Shown here: positions 6,044 through 13,957 of the stretch, in pieces | Layout: the number at the start of each line of letters is the position of its first letter | Numbering within the stretch: position 1 is the stretch's first letter | NCBI GenBank assembly: GCA_044869895.1 | Contig: JBIOXZ010000142.1 | Span: forward strand, 1-14,952 | Source of the DNA: AC-69 sp044869895 | GTDB lineage: Bacteria > Actinomycetota > UBA4738 > HRBIN12 | Direction of reading: 5' to 3' | DNA length: 14,952 nt | Translations under genes and position numbers: made by a program | Notes under the pieces: generated by a model | The model's database searches: none | Seen by the model: the letters and a program-made list of their open reading frames with translations, nothing else | Told to the model about the DNA's origin: nothing

Positions 6044-6967
6044 ATGCCCGAGGTTGACGTGGTGACGGGGGCCTTCGGGTACACGGGCAGGTACATCACC
6101 GCACGCCTGCTGGACTCCGGCAGGAGCGTGAGGACGCTGACCGGCCACCCGAATCGCCCGAACCCGTTCGGGGATCGCGTCGCCGCCGTCGCCTTCGATT
6201 TCGACGACCGACGAAAGCTCGCGGAGCATCTGCGTGGGGCAACCACGCTGTACAACACGTACTGGGTCCGGTTCCCCCGTGAAGATGTCACCTTCGAGCG
6301 GGCTGTTGCGAACAGCGAGACCCTCATCCACGCGGCCAGGGATGCCGGCGTGCGCCGGATCGTCCACGTGAGCATCACGAACCCGTCGGAGGACTCGCCG
6401 TTCGCGTACTTCCGCGGCAAGGCCAGGGTGGAGCAGATGATCCGCGACTCGGGTCTCGGCTACTCGATCGTGCGTCCCACGGTGATCTTCGGGCGGGAAG
6501 ACATCCTCATCAACAACATCGCCTACATCCTGCGCAGGATCCCGGTCTTCGGGATACCCGGCTCGGGCTCATACCGGCTTCGGCCGGTCTCGGTTGAGGA
6601 CGTCGCCGACATCTGCGTGCGGTCCGGACTTGGGGAATCGGACGAGGTGATCGACGCCGTCGGCCCCGAGACCTTCACCTTCGAGGAGTTGGTCCGGCTG
6701 ATCGCGCAAACCATCGGTCGCCGCACCCTGTTCGTGCACGTTCCACCCGCCGTGGCTCTCAATGCCGCCGCGATCATCGGTCGGGTGGTCGGTGACGTGA
6801 TGGTGACCAGGGACGAGCTGGACGGCCTCATGGCTGAGCTTGTGATGACCGAGGGTCCGGCGGCCGGTATCAGGCGTCTCACCGAGTGGCTGGCGCAGAG
6901 CGCCGCCGTCGTTGGCAAGCGCTACGCCTCGGAGGTCTCTCGGCACTACGTTCGCCCCCGTCGATGA
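6044..6967 (+). CDS. NAD(P)-binding atypical SDR / NmrA-like protein
   Basis: A 307-residue Rossmann-fold protein. The N-terminal VVTGAFGYTGRYI has the GxxGxxG nucleotide loop (Gly9, Gly12, Gly15). FDFDD (about 50-54), followed by LRGATTLYNTYWVRF, fits the adenine-side and substrate-side strands of atypical SDRs. RRIVHVSITNPSEDSPFAYFRGKARVE shows the HVSI strand-5 segment with YFRGK in the region of the active-site Tyr/Lys; here the pair is Y-x3-K, as in epimerase-type SDRs. SIVRPTVIFGREDILINNI is the usual loop after the sixth strand. Such proteins include NAD-dependent epimerases, NDUFA9-like and NmrA-like redox sensors; the substrate cannot be named. ATG 6044 has a good AAAGGA site. The gene stands alone on its strand, with wide gaps on both sides. 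Confidence 0.88.
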   Translation: MPEVDVVTGAFGYTGRYITARLLDSGRSVRTLTGHPNRPNPFGDRVAAVAFDFDDRRKLAEHLRGATTLYNTYWVRFPREDVTFERAVANSETLIHAARDAGVRRIVHVSITNPSEDSPFAYFRGKARVEQMIRDSGLGYSIVRPTVIFGREDILINNIAYILRRIPVFGIPGSGSYRLRPVSVEDVADICVRSGLGESDEVIDAVGPETFTFEELVRLIAQTIGRRTLFVHVPPAVALNAAAIIGRVVGDVMVTRDELDGLMAELVMTEGPAAGIRRLTEWLAQSAAVVGKRYASEVSRHYVRPRR

Positions 6968-7202
6968 CCGAGCATCTCAGCTCATGGCGAGAGTGAGGGA
7001 ACCATGTGCGTTTGGGCGTTGGAGCTAGACCTCCCGTGGCGAATCTAGGGTCATGTTCTTCCGATCGTTCAGGCGCTGGCAGCAGCCTCCTCTAGGCCAG
7101 AGGTCGCAGGCGGCCAGGGCCGAATCCTTCCTGTCATGGATGACCCCAACACGAGGTGACAAAGCCTGAACACCGATACCTGGGCGTCGAGTTCGAAGAT
7201 GG
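6968..7202. other. Non-coding stretch between SDR gene and Cys/His protein gene
   Basis: This 235-base gap lies between convergent genes. Short frames are present but none has a ribosome-binding site or protein-like composition. A weak 5-bp hairpin (CCTCT-AGGCC-AGAGG, 7089-7103) is the only structure seen. I cannot assign a function. Confidence 0.4.
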
Positions 7203-7538
7203 TCACGACGTCGGCTCCAGGATAATGACACGACGGTGCTGCTCGGATTCGTGGTGACACCAGTCGTCGGGATTCGCGGACCCGCCCACCTGCACGGCGT
7301 TGAATCTGAGGGTCGTGGCGTGGGCAGTGTTCGGGTGGGTCTCCACGATGTGCCGAGTGAGGATGCAGAGCACGACGCTGTCGTCCGGCCCAGGACCGAT
7401 CCACCCCAGGGAGCAGACCGGGCACCTGGCAGTGGCGTGTGGCAGAGGGCACGGAGTGTCGTCGCTTATGGTGCCTGAAGCTTCGCCGTGTACGCGGCAG
7501 TAGTCCTCGCCGTCTTCAAGATCCTTCCGTTCTCCCAT
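7203..7538 (-). CDS. Small Cys/His protein with C2H2-like zinc-finger spacing, 111 aa
   Basis: The protein is rich in Cys and His. ARCPVCSLGW (37-46; Cys39, Cys42) is followed by RHIVETHP (62-69; His63, His68), giving C-x2-C-x20-H-x4-H, a plausible zinc-finger arrangement with a longer middle loop than the classic C2H2 finger. Cys58 lies in the loop. Outside it, YCRVHGEASG (13-22), a CPLPHA stretch (30-35) and WCHHESEQHRR near the C-terminus add more possible ligands. I do not recognise a family. The ATG at 7538 has AGGAGG close by (3-4 bases, short but usable). It lies downstream of the SpoIID-like gene on the same strand, with 124 bases between them, and converges with the SDR gene. Both the composition and the ribosome-binding site argue for a real gene; the function is unknown. 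Confidence 0.6.
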   Translation of the reverse strand: MGERKDLEDGEDYCRVHGEASGTISDDTPCPLPHATARCPVCSLGWIGPGPDDSVVLCILTRHIVETHPNTAHATTLRFNAVQVGGSANPDDWCHHESEQHRRVIILEPTS

Positions 7539-7662
7539 CTCCCTCCTACTATCGCAACATGGTGCAGTGAAGTTGAGAAGTGCTGTTCGATGTCCCAGCC
7601 GTCGGCAGACGACGGCGGAGGCGCTGTTCAGGTACGGGAACGTGTCACTGGCCGCTCGGTGT

Positions 7663-8970
7663 TCATCCTGTCGTCACGCTCAGCTGTTCTCCGCCGGTGA
7701 TCGATACGGGCCCGGGCTCAAGCACGCTCCCGTCCAGCTTCGCCCCCGGTTCCGACGGTGTGATCCGCACCAAGGTCAGGCCGCTCGCGACCCGCACGTG
7801 GATCAGCCCCGGTTCGGGATAGGTCTGCGGCCGCAGCCCTCCGTAGTAGTAGGCGAGGATGTCCGACACGGAGTAGCCGCGCAGAGCCTTCCCGTACGCG
7901 CCCCACTGGACCATTCCGACCCCGTGCCCCCATCCCCGGCCGGTCACCACCGCGGCGTCCGGATCCGAGGAGACGGTGAGCCATTTGGAGGGGATCGTGA
8001 CCGGCAACGAGGCCTGCGGGTACCGACCCGGCAGCAGGCACGGCGCCCAGATGTTCACGTCGTCGCGGAAGGTGCCGAGGTCCATCGAGCGGGACGTACC
8101 ACTTCCCGAGACGACGATCGTCGTCTCGTCCAGGCGCACGCTCGAAATCGTCCGCCCGCCGGGCCAATCGCCCCCCGCGTGAAGGAACCTCGCGAGATCG
8201 GGAAAGGGCAGCCGCACCAGCCAGCGCGATACCGGTGATGCCCCGTCGTCGCGTTCGACGACTGGGCGCAGGTACGGCAGCGGAGCGCTGCCGAAGACCT
8301 GATCGTTCCCGTACGTGTGCCCGTTCGAGGTGGAAAAGTAGACCGTGTCGGCGGGTCTTCCCTCATACAGCAGAACCTCGCCCGACGTCGCTCGAACGGC
8401 CCGGTACCAGCGACGGATGTCCGCTTCGGGCGGTACCGGGATGCCCGCGTAGACCTGGCACGAGGTAGTCGCGCAGATCGGCGTCTTCAGCGTCTGGCCC
8501 TGCGAGCCGCTCCATCCCGTGGTTGCCAGGGCGTAGCTTCGGGCCGCGATCGCCTGCGCCTCGAGCGCCGCCGTCGGCCACGACGGCGGGACCTCGGCGA
8601 TTCCCTGAAGGTACCGTTCGAAGGGGAGCGTCACCACGAGGCTGAGGGTCCCGTCGTCCGAGCGCTTCACCGACAACAACCCCGGATATCGAGCGAGGAG
8701 TGAGGAGCGCTCGGGGCGGACACATCTCGACGGTGTCTTCGGATAGCGCCCGCGGACCAGCAGCGAACCTCGGTGGGGCGCTCGGATGCGTACCGACTCG
8801 GGGCTCACGCCGGGGCTCTCGGACACGATCGGGGGAGGCGCCGGCGAGCTCGGCCTCGACCGCGAGGGCCGCTCTGGTGTCGTCGAGCAAGACGCGAGGG
8901 CGACGAGTAGCGCCAACAGGATTAGGCGCCAGACCCGATGAGCGGAGAGGTGCCCAGCCACGCCGCGCAC
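7663..8970 (-). CDS. SpoIID/LytB-domain lipoprotein
   Basis: A 435-residue protein. An N-terminal hydrophobic segment (13-27) ends in the lipobox LASC, with Cys28 as the lipidated residue, so it should be anchored on the outer face of the membrane. A Ser/Pro-rich linker (29-60) follows. The SpoIID core begins with VTLPFERYLQGIAEVPPSWP (113-132) and AALEAQAIAARSYAL, where Glu126 sits at the position of the SpoIID catalytic glutamate. The domain ends with GRGWGHGVGMVQWGAYG (344-360) and SDILAYYYGG, both diagnostic. In Bacillus, SpoIID is a lytic transglycosylase acting on stem-peptide-free glycan; in non-sporulating bacteria LytB-type proteins modify or assist amidases. GTG 8970 was chosen to include the whole signal; GTG 8961 is possible. 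The gene is divergent from the methyltransferase gene at 9069. Confidence 0.92.
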   Translation of the reverse strand: MRGVAGHLSAHRVWRLILLALLVALASCSTTPERPSRSRPSSPAPPPIVSESPGVSPESVRIRAPHRGSLLVRGRYPKTPSRCVRPERSSLLARYPGLLSVKRSDDGTLSLVVTLPFERYLQGIAEVPPSWPTAALEAQAIAARSYALATTGWSGSQGQTLKTPICATTSCQVYAGIPVPPEADIRRWYRAVRATSGEVLLYEGRPADTVYFSTSNGHTYGNDQVFGSAPLPYLRPVVERDDGASPVSRWLVRLPFPDLARFLHAGGDWPGGRTISSVRLDETTIVVSGSGTSRSMDLGTFRDDVNIWAPCLLPGRYPQASLPVTIPSKWLTVSSDPDAAVVTGRGWGHGVGMVQWGAYGKALRGYSVSDILAYYYGGLRPQTYPEPGLIHVRVASGLTLVRITPSEPGAKLDGSVLEPGPVSITGGEQLSVTTG

Positions 8971-9068
8971 GCTATCAGTCAGCGCGGGTTGGGTCCCGAC
9001 TTGGCCCGACGCCTGGCCGATAAGGTGCGAGGCGTTGGGCGCGGGGCACCAGTGACCTGAGAGGGAAT

Positions 9069-9857
9069 TTGTCGGCGAACGGCCCTGAACAAGACCATGT
9101 GATTCCGAGGCTGGTCGTGAATCCGTTCGTCGATCAGGTCGTGGCGCAACGCTACGCCGAGGCGCGTCCACGACTTCACGATCACGTAGTCGCCTTGCTG
9201 GCCGAACGCATTCCGGCACCCCATCGTGCCCTCGATATGGGGTGTGGCACCGGTCTGTCGACCAAGCCACTTACCTCCTTTGCACGCGTGGTGGTCGGCG
9301 TCGACGCGTCCGAGGAGATGTTGACGGCCCGGGCGGGGGAGGACGACGCTCACTACGTAAGGGCACGGGCAGAACGCCTGCCGTTTCCTGAAGACGCGTT
9401 CGACCTCGCGACGGCAGCCTCGGCCATCCGCTGGTTTGGCTCGGAGACCATCGGCGAGATCGGCCGCGTTCTCAAACCGAAGGCCTGGCTCGTGGTGTAC
9501 GACGTGCGGTTTCGTTCGGAGATGGTCGGGGAAGAAGCGTTCGCTCAGTGGATGAAAGAGGAGTGTGCACCTCGGTACCGTCCGGTCCCGAAGAACGAGT
9601 TCACATCAGCGAGCGTGGCCAGCATCGGATTCGTGCCAACGTGGAAAGCGGACCTTCGATTCGATGTCCCGATGACGCAGAACATGCTCGTCGCGTACCT
9701 GATGACGCACAGCGAGCGCATCGCGGCGGTACGTGAGGGACGCGAGACGGAGGTTCAACAGGAGACGTACCTGACCGAGGCACTCAGACGCTTCTTCCCA
9801 GACGCGGAGCGTCGCCTGCTTGGCTTCGGCATTCCGATCGAAGTCTTCTCACGGTAG
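9069..9857 (+). CDS. Class I SAM-dependent methyltransferase
   Basis: A 262-residue protein with a methyltransferase-11/25 type fold. RYAEARPRLHDHVVALL (28-44) is the helical cap before motif I, RALDMGCGTGLST (53-65). The acidic end of strand 2 is GVDASEEML (77-85, Asp79, ribose contact). RAERLPFPEDAFDLATAASAIRWF covers motifs II and III, and IGRVLKPKAWLVVYDVRF is the post-III strand, where KPGG is altered to KPKA. The long C-terminal part (PKNEFTSASVASIGF and onward) resembles small-molecule methyltransferases; the substrate is unknown. Start: TTG 9069 with GAGAGGGA just upstream; GTG 9099 is the alternative, since no ATG lies in frame before the domain. Ninety-eight bases separate it from the divergent SpoIID gene. 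Confidence 0.85.
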   Translation: MSANGPEQDHVIPRLVVNPFVDQVVAQRYAEARPRLHDHVVALLAERIPAPHRALDMGCGTGLSTKPLTSFARVVVGVDASEEMLTARAGEDDAHYVRARAERLPFPEDAFDLATAASAIRWFGSETIGEIGRVLKPKAWLVVYDVRFRSEMVGEEAFAQWMKEECAPRYRPVPKNEFTSASVASIGFVPTWKADLRFDVPMTQNMLVAYLMTHSERIAAVREGRETEVQQETYLTEALRRFFPDAERRLLGFGIPIEVFSR

Positions 9858-10109
9858 GGCTGGTTCGGAGTGAGGAGTGCGAAGCCTTCCAGCGAACGCC
9901 AGGAGACATCAAATACTCGCTCGCGGTCGCTGATGATCCCCGTGATGACGCTCGCGGAGTTCTCGAAGACACGCATCAATGTGACACCTTGCTGACCGAG
10001 TTTCGCCATGTGTGCAGCGACGCGTTGCTCGTCGCCGACGAGTACGGCCAGGTCCCGGGTGTCGCTTGCCGCGGACGGACTTCATTGCAGATGGGACAAG
10101 GTGTCGATA
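9755..10109 (-). pseudogene. Coding-like fragment, antisense to the end of the methyltransferase gene
   Basis: Bases 9858-10169 hold no intact gene. On the minus strand one frame is open over most of it, from just after a TGA near 10090 down to 9755. It reads like protein: DTRDLAVLVGDEQRVAAHMAKLG, then GVTLMRVFENSASVITGIISDRERVFDVSWRSLEG. There is an internal ATG at 10009 but no ribosome-binding site, and its last 100 bases lie antisense inside the methyltransferase gene. I do not recognise the family. It may be a remnant of a longer gene, or a chance open frame in GC-rich DNA. Confidence 0.25.
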
Positions 10110-10169
10110 TGAAGTGAGCTGTCTTCAAGCTCAGTCAGAGGTGTAGGCTACCCATCACGAACCGCAGAC

Positions 10170-10691
10170 ACGTCTTTCAGGCGCGGTGACGTTGTCGTGC
10201 ACCGTGATCTCTTTGCCGGTCGCATCTGGTACGGGCGTGCCGAGATAGTCGTCGAAGACTCCGTAAATGGACCGCTCTTGAGCTACTGGGGACCGGGCGC
10301 AGAAGTGCGCGCGCCCGTAGATGCTCTTGACGGTCGTCCCTTGCGCGTCCCCATCACCGACTGGGTGCTGGAGCCGCGGCCCTGGCACTCAACACATGTC
10401 CTGTCCCGTTGGTGCCAAAGGGACGCCTACAGCATCTGGCTCTGGGAGACAGAGAGTTGGCGCTTTGCAGGCTGGTACATGAACATGTAGTCGCCATCCC
10501 TCCGTACGCAGATCGGCTTTGACGCGGCCGACCACATCCTCGATGTGTGGGTAGAGCCGAATGGCACGACCTCGTGGAAGGATGATGACGAGCTCGACGA
10601 GGCCGTCCGAGCTGGTGCGTTCAAGGCTCAGGCCGCTGACGCTATACGCCGAGAGGCTGCGCGGGGCGGCGGCAGGGATCCGTGGTCATGA
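10170..10691 (+). pseudogene. DUF402 nucleotide phosphatase-like gene broken by in-frame TAG and lost start
   Basis: Conceptual product of about 173 residues: (T)SFRRGDVVVHRDLFAGRIWYGRAEIVVEDS, the block GPGAEVRAPVDALDGRPLRV, WHSTHVLSRW, SIWLWETESWRFAGWYMNM, then a stop TAG at 10488-10490. The same frame resumes with SPSLRTQIGFDAADHILDVWVEPNG, KDDDELDEAVRAGAF and more, to TGA 10691. These segments match the DUF402 family (PF04167, nucleoside di/triphosphatases such as FomD-type enzymes), where GWYvNLQ, FDtaDhiLDivv and KDedEl are conserved. TAG stands where the family usually has CAG (Gln). The family N-terminus begins before the first usable GTG (10197); where ATG is expected there is ACG (10170). 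Without the second half, the metal-binding Asp/Lys residues are lost, so the product should be inactive. A shortened 97-residue protein from GTG 10197 could still be made. Confidence 0.72.
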
Positions 10692-10823
10692 GCCCTTCAC
10701 CGAGGCGTGGACTAGATGGCGGCCCGATAGAGCCTGGCCAGTTCCGAGGTTGAAGCCAGATTGGGAATCGGTCTTTCCTTCATCGCTGGATGTCATTTGT
10801 GACGGAACGACTCGAAAATCGCC

Positions 10824-10840
10824 CGCGGCTATCGGCCGCG
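10824..10840 (-). terminator. Hairpin with T tract after the 4-TM protein gene
   Basis: CGCGGC (10824-10829) and GCCGCG (10835-10840) form a 6-bp GC stem with a 5-base loop, 18 bases beyond the stop of the minus-strand 4-TM gene. On that strand TTTT follows 6 bases after the stem (10815-10818). This is a weak but plausible intrinsic terminator. Confidence 0.4.
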
Positions 10841-10857
10841 ATTCGCCCCTATGGCTG

Positions 10858-11250
10858 CTATGCCGGCGGATGCTCGGAACGCGATACTGGACGCTGTTGA
10901 CGGAGCTCGCGTGAATGCCGGTCGGCGGTGCCGAGCGCGAACAGCGCCATAGCTTCGATCGCATAAACGCCCGCGAAGAGCCACCGAATCGTGTCGCCTG
11001 GCCAGCTGATCGTTCCGACAAGAAACACGACTGCCGCAAAGGCGCAGAAACCCATCCCGAGGAGCCAGACAATTCCCCGGGGCCAGAGGGCAGCTCCGAC
11101 GACGAAGGCAACGTATGCTGCATCCCTGTAGGCATTCGATCCAAACGGGCCCCCTCCCAGCTCAACGGCTCCGGGAAGATGTGTCAGAACGATCGAGAGA
11201 CCAAAGGCACAGAAGACAATCGCGAGCAGCGCCCACCGCAGCAGGTTCAT
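10858..11250 (-). CDS. Four-TM small membrane protein, 130 aa
   Basis: Four hydrophobic segments are clear: 4-24 (LRWALLAIVFCAFGLSIVLTH), 41-57 (YRDAAYVAFVVGAALWP), 59-81 (GIVWLLGMGFCAFAAVVFLVGTI) and 89-107 (RWLFAGVYAIEAMALFALG). A short charged tail (HSRELRQQRPVSRSEH) follows. The compact layout resembles many uncharacterised actinobacterial membrane proteins; no catalytic or binding motif stands out and I cannot name a family. ATG 11250 sits right before the first helix. No Shine-Dalgarno is visible there, and the frame is open to 11487, but the extra N-terminal residues look non-coding (rich in Arg, Ser, Pro and Gly without pattern). The gene is downstream of the GNAT gene on the same strand with a 202-base gap, and converges on the DUF402 pseudogene. 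Confidence 0.65.
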   Translation of the reverse strand: MNLLRWALLAIVFCAFGLSIVLTHLPGAVELGGGPFGSNAYRDAAYVAFVVGAALWPRGIVWLLGMGFCAFAAVVFLVGTISWPGDTIRWLFAGVYAIEAMALFALGTADRHSRELRQQRPVSRSEHPPA

Positions 11251-11452
11251 GTCGCAAATGATGCCACGGCGAGCGACTGTGTCCACGGAATAGTGGCTGT
11301 AAGGGCTCAGCCAAGGCTCGCCATCGTTACCGCTGGGCTGCCCACTGGAGAACGCACGCGTCTTCGTCGGTGCTCCTTGGATACCGTCGGACCGAAGGTG
11401 GGATGGATCACAAGGGAAACGACCCCGCCTCCTGTCCGGGGGCTGGAGTCCA
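11251..11452. other. Intergenic stretch between 4-TM and GNAT genes
   Basis: These 202 bases hold no supported gene, promoter or repeat. The upstream extension of the 4-TM frame crosses it but has no protein-like pattern. Confidence 0.35.
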
Positions 11453-11968
11453 TCAATCACGAAGATCGAGCCGCATGGCGACCTCACTCAGAGAGGGATC
11501 GGACGGCAGCCTTTGCCGACCACCGGAGAGAGAGAATCCGCACGACTCGTACAGCCGTCGAGCGGCGTTCCCTTCGGTCACCCACAGCTGGACACCGGTC
11601 GCGTCGTGGTCCCTCGCCCACTGAACCACCGCAGCGACGAGTTGCCGCCCGACGCCTTGGCCCCTGGTGTGAGGTGCGACCCACATCGAGACGAGTTCCG
11701 CCCTTGTGACATCCTCGGGCGCGACGAAGGTCCTGACCAGGCCAACCGTCTCGTCGCCGTCGATAGCGAGGAACGTCGCCGCGGACTGGCGTTCGAGGCT
11801 CTCACGCCAAACGGACTCCGGTCGGTCCTGCTCTTCTTCCAGACGTGACCCAAAGGCGAAGGGCGCGTCGGTGAGAGCGCGGATGCGAACGTCGCGTACC
11901 CGTTCCCAGTCCTCGCTCGAAGCAAGGGCAATGGCGACCCCGTTCATGCCCTTCGGCGCGTTGGACAC
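11453..11968 (-). CDS. GNAT-family N-acetyltransferase
   Basis: Family role: transfers an acetyl group from acetyl-CoA to an amine. The 171-residue protein begins, after a short leader, with WERVRDVRIRALTDAPFAFGS (21-41), the opening typical of RimI/PhnO-type GNATs that act on small molecules or N-termini. The acetyl-CoA site is intact: VSMWVAPHTRGQGVGRQLVAAVVQWA (93-118), with RGQGVG (102-107) as the Q/R-x-x-G-x-G loop. LWVTEGNAARRLYESCGFSLSG is motif B, with the Tyr of LYES in the general-acid position. The substrate is unknown. GTG 11968 begins 34 bases after the probable original stop of the upstream methyltransferase gene (12003); ATG 11947 is a good alternative start. Neither has a clear Shine-Dalgarno, so it probably depends on co-transcription. 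Confidence 0.88.
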   Translation of the reverse strand: MSNAPKGMNGVAIALASSEDWERVRDVRIRALTDAPFAFGSRLEEEQDRPESVWRESLERQSAATFLAIDGDETVGLVRTFVAPEDVTRAELVSMWVAPHTRGQGVGRQLVAAVVQWARDHDATGVQLWVTEGNAARRLYESCGFSLSGGRQRLPSDPSLSEVAMRLDLRD

Positions 11969-12002
11969 CAGGCGAGATTAGCGGCGACGAACGTTTTTCG
12001 CG

Positions 12003-12787
12003 TCAGATCGTCCGGCGCATCCGGGCGACGAGCACGCCGGGCAGCTGCGTGTACACGTAATCCGGGGTGCCGGGCTTCTCGTGCTCCGAACCTTCGAGCG
12101 GCTCCTCGAGCCCGTCGAGGACGAACCCTGATCGAAGAACGGCTTCAGGATCATCCAGAGCGGTCGGTGGAAATACCACTGTTCGACGAGCTGACCGCGG
12201 ATCGCGACCCCCTTCCCCGTGGATGGTCGGCCGTAGGAGGACACCTTGACCGAGTACACCTCGCTCACGCCGCCTTCCAGGTCGAGCTCAACCGCCGGCC
12301 TCACATCGCCGGAATTGAACGCGGGATGCAGCGTCGAGAAGACGAACCGCCCGCCCGGCTTCAAGAGCCGGCACGAAGCCGCTGCCATCGGCTCGATCGA
12401 CTCCATGTCCATGATGGCCATGTTGCTGACGACGGCATCGAACGAGGCCGGATCGTCGAGCGCGAGGAGGGCCTCCTCGTCCATCGCGTCGGCGTTCCGG
12501 TATTCGACCTTCCCGCCGTGCGCACGAGCCCGCTCGAGCATCGCCTCGCTGAAGTCGACTGCAAGCACCTGCCCGCCGAGCTCGGACATCCGGCGAGCGA
12601 ACTCGCCGTTCCCGCACGCGATCTCGAGGACCCGCTCTCCTTGCTCGAGCCCAAGCAGCCGTTCGACCGACGGCTGGATGAGGTGTCGTTGCCAGGTAGC
12701 TCCGGCCTGCATGGTTTGGTCCCAAAAGGGGGACAGCTCGTCCCACGCGGCACGGACATCGTCGTGCAGGTTGGGTTCCTCGCTCAC
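12003..12787 (-). pseudogene. Class I SAM methyltransferase with C-terminal frameshift
   Basis: The protein from GTG 12787 reads MSEEPNLHDDVRAAWDELSPFW. Motif I follows, GERVLEIACGNGEFARRM (50-67), then LAVDFSEAMLERAR, YRNADAMDEEALLAL and VVSNMAIMDM. LLKPGGRFVFSTLHPAF is the post-III strand. This is a complete catalytic domain of the methyltransferase-11/25 group, substrate unknown. After WMILKPFFDQG the reading frame is lost near 12124-12128. The current frame runs on as an Arg/Ser-rich tail to 11978, whereas the neighbouring frame continues as sensible protein (FVLDGLEEPLEGSEHEKPGTPDYV, then LPGVLVARMRRTI) to TGA at 12003-12005. Deletion of one base explains both. It may be a true mutation or an assembly error; the SAM-binding part is unaffected, so some activity is possible. 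Confidence 0.8.
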
Positions 12788-12928
12788 ACAGCGAAGCGTA
12801 TCCGGCCCAGCGTGGCGGTGTCGCCGATCGGCGTGCGGGCCCACGCCGTCGTTTCGTGACGGAACTGACCCCACTGACGCAGTCGCGAATGAGCGCCGAA
12901 GCGAACGTCTCGCTAGGATCCCGTTGCG

Positions 12929-13909
12929 GTGGAATCAGTCCAGCCGAAGGACCCATATCCAGCGATCGAACCGTACGAGCGAGGGATGCTGGAGGTCGGT
13001 GACGGCAACCGCGTGGGCTGGGAGATATGCGGCAACCCGCGTGGCAAACCGGCTGTCGTGGTCCACGGCGGCCCCGGTTCGGGATCCTCGACGTGGGACC
13101 GTAGGCTGTTCGATCCAACCGTGTATCGCATCGTCCTGTTCGATCAGCGCGGGTGCGGCCGGAGCACGCCACATGCCAGCGAGCCCGACATCGATCTGAC
13201 GACCAACACCATCCAGAATCTCATCGCGGACATGGAGCTTCTTCGTCAACACCTGGACGTCGAGCGTTGGCTGGTGCTCGGTGGATCATGGGGGAGCACG
13301 TTGGCCCTGGCCTACGCCGAAACGCACCCGGATCGGGTCTCGGAGATGATCCTGTGGGGTGTCACGACCGGACGGCGTGCAGAGGCCGATTGGCTGTTCC
13401 GCGGCGGTGTTTCCATGCTCTTCCCCGAACAGTGGGAACGCCTGTGCGTCGGCGTGCCGGCGACCGAGCGGGGTGAAGACATCGTGGAGGCGTGCTCTCG
13501 GATGCTCCACGATCCGGATGCGGGAGTCCGCCAGCGCGCGGCGCTCGCCTGGTGCACGTGGGAGTCCGCGACGCCTGCGTGGCCTCCGACCACCGGACTC
13601 GCCGAACGGTATGCCGATCCCGACTTCGCGCTGGCGTTCGCACGCCTGGTGACGCATTACATCCGGCACGATGTGTTCCTCGAGGACGGGATCCTGCTCC
13701 GCAACGCCCAGCTTCTGGCCGAGATCCCGGGGATCCTGGTGAACGGCCGATTCGATCTTCAGGCTCCGATCGCCAATGCCTGGGAGCTCAACCGAGCGTG
13801 GCCGGGATCAGAGCTGGTGATCGTGGAGGACGCGGGTCACTTCGGCGACGATCCGGGCATGACCCATGAACTGATCGTCGCCACGGATCGATTCGCAACG
13901 CCCCGATGA
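12929..13909 (+). CDS. pip: Proline iminopeptidase-like alpha/beta hydrolase (S33)
   Basis: Family role: releases N-terminal proline from peptides; cytosolic. The 326-residue length is normal. HGGPGSG (46-52) is the oxyanion loop typical of the S33 family, followed by VLFDQRGCGRSTPH (69-82), the hallmark of prolyl iminopeptidases. GGSWGS (118-123) holds the nucleophile Ser120. The acid is Asp276 in NGRFDLQAP and the base His304 in EDAGHFG. The cap domain includes WARY-like segments, reading CTWESATP here. All triad residues are present. GTG 12929 is the only good start before the fold begins. No Shine-Dalgarno is seen; the TAGGAT at 12914 lies at -10 distance, so a leaderless message is possible. 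It is divergent from the frameshifted methyltransferase, with tRNA-Ser(GGA) 55 bases downstream. Confidence 0.9.
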   Translation: MESVQPKDPYPAIEPYERGMLEVGDGNRVGWEICGNPRGKPAVVVHGGPGSGSSTWDRRLFDPTVYRIVLFDQRGCGRSTPHASEPDIDLTTNTIQNLIADMELLRQHLDVERWLVLGGSWGSTLALAYAETHPDRVSEMILWGVTTGRRAEADWLFRGGVSMLFPEQWERLCVGVPATERGEDIVEACSRMLHDPDAGVRQRAALAWCTWESATPAWPPTTGLAERYADPDFALAFARLVTHYIRHDVFLEDGILLRNAQLLAEIPGILVNGRFDLQAPIANAWELNRAWPGSELVIVEDAGHFGDDPGMTHELIVATDRFATPR

Positions 13910-13951
13910 GTCCCGCCCGGCCGATCTGACGGCCGGCTCCACCCGCTCCCG

Positions 13952-13957
13952 TAGACT
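13952..13957 (+). promoter_or_regulatory. -10 box (TAGACT) of tRNA-Ser(GGA)
   Basis: TAGACT lies 7 bases before the mature 5' end of the tRNA, so transcription should begin at or within a base or so of it. It is identical to the hexamer before tRNA-Ser(CGA). The -35 region is not convincing. Confidence 0.4.

Noticed and set aside
10488..10490. TAG as pyrrolysine or programmed readthrough codon
   Set aside because: No Pyl genes are seen, TAG replaces a family glutamine codon by one transition, and the start codon also looks lost, so gene decay is simpler.
12246..13199. Frames of about 300 residues on both strands across 12246-13199
   Set aside because: They cross the divergent intergenic region and overlap two genes with intact motifs; the composition is Ser/Arg/Pro-rich without pattern.
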